A stretch of DNA of 64,000 bases, from contig CM033393.1 of NCBI GenBank assembly GCA_019426215.1, positions 48,052,645 to 48,116,644 of the forward strand, in the 5' to 3' direction. The notes under the pieces were generated by a model. That model searched no databases, was not told the origin of the DNA, and worked only from the letters and a program-made list of their open reading frames with translations. This document shows, piece by piece, positions 62,713 to 64,000 of this stretch. Made by a program: the position numbers and the translations under genes. Position 1 is the stretch's first letter. Every line of letters starts with the position of its first letter. This DNA is from Buddleja alternifolia. Taxonomy: Eukaryota; Streptophyta; Magnoliopsida; Lamiales; Scrophulariaceae.

Positions 62713-63211
62713 TATGATGCACGGATACTCCTAAAATCGACCCCGTGCAGTATCGTATCCGTATCGTACCCGTATCCGGCACAGATACTCTCGGATACCG
62801 TGTCCAGACCATTTTTGAAGTGTCCAAAAATAAAAAGAAAAAAAATTCTGGATACCGTATCCGACACAAAATTTGAATTATCCGAAACATTTTGAATACC
62901 AGATAGAATATTTGTTTAATATTATATAATACTTTTTGGATTAAAATAGAAAAATGGATAATATTTTTGACCTTTTGTTAAAAATTAACACTTAAAAATT
63001 AAATAAATGACAAAGAATTTACAAAATTAGACAAAATTTTATTTATATCAATGAATTTATCGAATTAAATTTATTTTTATATATTATACGCATATATATA
63101 GCCGTATCCTGGCCGTGTCGTATCCTAAAATTTTAAAAAAATAGTATCATTGTACCCGTATCGTGTCGTATCCGTGTTGCCGTATCCGTACCCGTGCCAC
63201 CTAGATTTTAT
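62713..63211. mobile_element. Non-autonomous hAT-like element with CGTATCC arrays
   Basis: Both ends are dense in CGTATCC / GGATAC motifs. The left tip GCACGGATAC and the reverse of the right tip (GGCACGGGTACGGATAC) match. Similar ATTTTTATGATA-like flanks suggest a target duplication but are not exact. The overlapping minus-strand ORFs are repeat shadows. Confidence 0.6.
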
Positions 63212-63615
63212 GGTATATATGAATCCATAATATATTAAGAATATAATTTGTGAAAAATACTTTTTGACCCCACAATTATTGTACTAGAACGATATAGTCC
63301 TTAGAATAGTCTGATGTCTAGTCATCATTTTTATTTATTTTTTGATGGAAATGTCTAGTCATCATGACCCGAGCATTATTGATCTGTTTCAACAAATCTT
63401 TTTAGAAAAAATAGAAAAGCAAAACATACTGACTTATAGCACATGGTAGTTTACTTAACTAAACTTGTTTGCTTCTGGTCTGCATATACAGCATACTATA
63501 TTAGATTGTAATTCCTTTTTCTTTTTTTTTTTGAAAAATTATCTTGGTTTTTCTTAATTTCTATAAGAAAGAAATAACTTGTAGATTCATATAGTGGAGA
63601 GGATGTTAATTAATA

Positions 63616-63868
63616 GGGATAATTACAGACATACATCCTCTTATATTGTGTAATTATCAAAAATCCCCTCATGTTTTTGAGATTACCAACACCCCCTTAT
63701 AGGGGCGTAATTGTAAGATTTCTAAGGGTTAAATTAAAAAAAAATTAAATACGGGTGGGGGTAATTATAAGAAGTGCCTTACTTGAGGGGATCTTTACGT
63801 AATTTCAAAAACAGGAGGGAGTAGTTGGATATTACATATTACACGAGGGGAGGTTTGTGTAATTTTCC
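63616..63868. repeat. Palindromic MITE
   Basis: Begins GGGATAATTACAGAC and ends GTGTAATTTTCC. Same family as 11882 and 21910. Confidence 0.7.
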
Positions 63869-64000
63869 ATAATTAATAAGCATCTAAACAGTGAAAAATA
63901 AGACCTTATAATTTGCTTTCTGTTATGAATAATTATTTTGTGGATGTCCATACAACTCCAAAACCTCTTCATCTCCATGTCTTTCCACTTCTCATCATTA

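Noticed and set aside
62664..62890. Two overlapping minus-strand ORFs
   Set aside because: Translations of CGTATCC arrays of a hAT-like element.

Overview
The window is nuclear DNA of a flowering plant, most likely an asterid eudicot. The evidence is split genes with GT/AG introns, AT-rich intergenic DNA, plant-specific gene families (AP1/FUL and SEPALLATA MADS-box genes, tau-class GST, soluble sulfotransferase, a plant RING-H2 ligase and a plant RCC1 protein), Au-type SINEs, and Copia, hAT and Mutator-like elements. The species cannot be fixed from sequence alone; Lamiales would fit but is only a guess.

Layout: 1-0.55 kb, the decayed 3' part of a sulfotransferase. 0.96-5.55 kb, a full-length but coding-dead Copia retrotransposon on the minus strand with a 5-bp target duplication. 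6.85-7.32 kb, a small hAT element. 7.7-10.9 kb, an intact four-exon RING-H2 E3 ligase gene (+). 11.4-15.7 kb, a two-exon tau GST (-) whose first exon is split by a 665-bp hAT element; its intron holds more non-autonomous elements. 16.9-20.9 kb, an intact eight-exon RCC1-family gene (+). 21.5-32.9 kb, an intact eight-exon FRUITFULL-type MADS-box gene (-) with introns swollen by a solo LTR, a SINE and a 378-bp tandem duplication. 33-51 kb, a transposon graveyard including a 4.05-kb hAT element with perfect 8-bp target duplication and a broken transposase. 51.2-54.5 kb, an intact eight-exon SEPALLATA-type MADS-box gene (-). 55-64 kb, no recognisable gene, but several SINEs, MITEs and a Gypsy-type solo LTR.

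The main biological point is the head-to-tail SEP then FUL pair, both on the minus strand. It has the layout expected of the ancient AP1/SEP tandem, as in tomato RIN-MC. The proteins are expected to act together in floral and fruit MADS complexes. The other genes are housekeeping or stress-type and show no operon-like relation. I found no CRISPR, phage or bacterial-type system and no convincing novel enzyme system. The most unusual material is transposon biology: a GST knocked out by a datable insertion, a Copia copy whose LTRs look young but whose coding region carries many lesions, an unfilled copy of the hAT target elsewhere in the window, and unrelated hAT-like families that each carry their own subterminal short-motif arrays.
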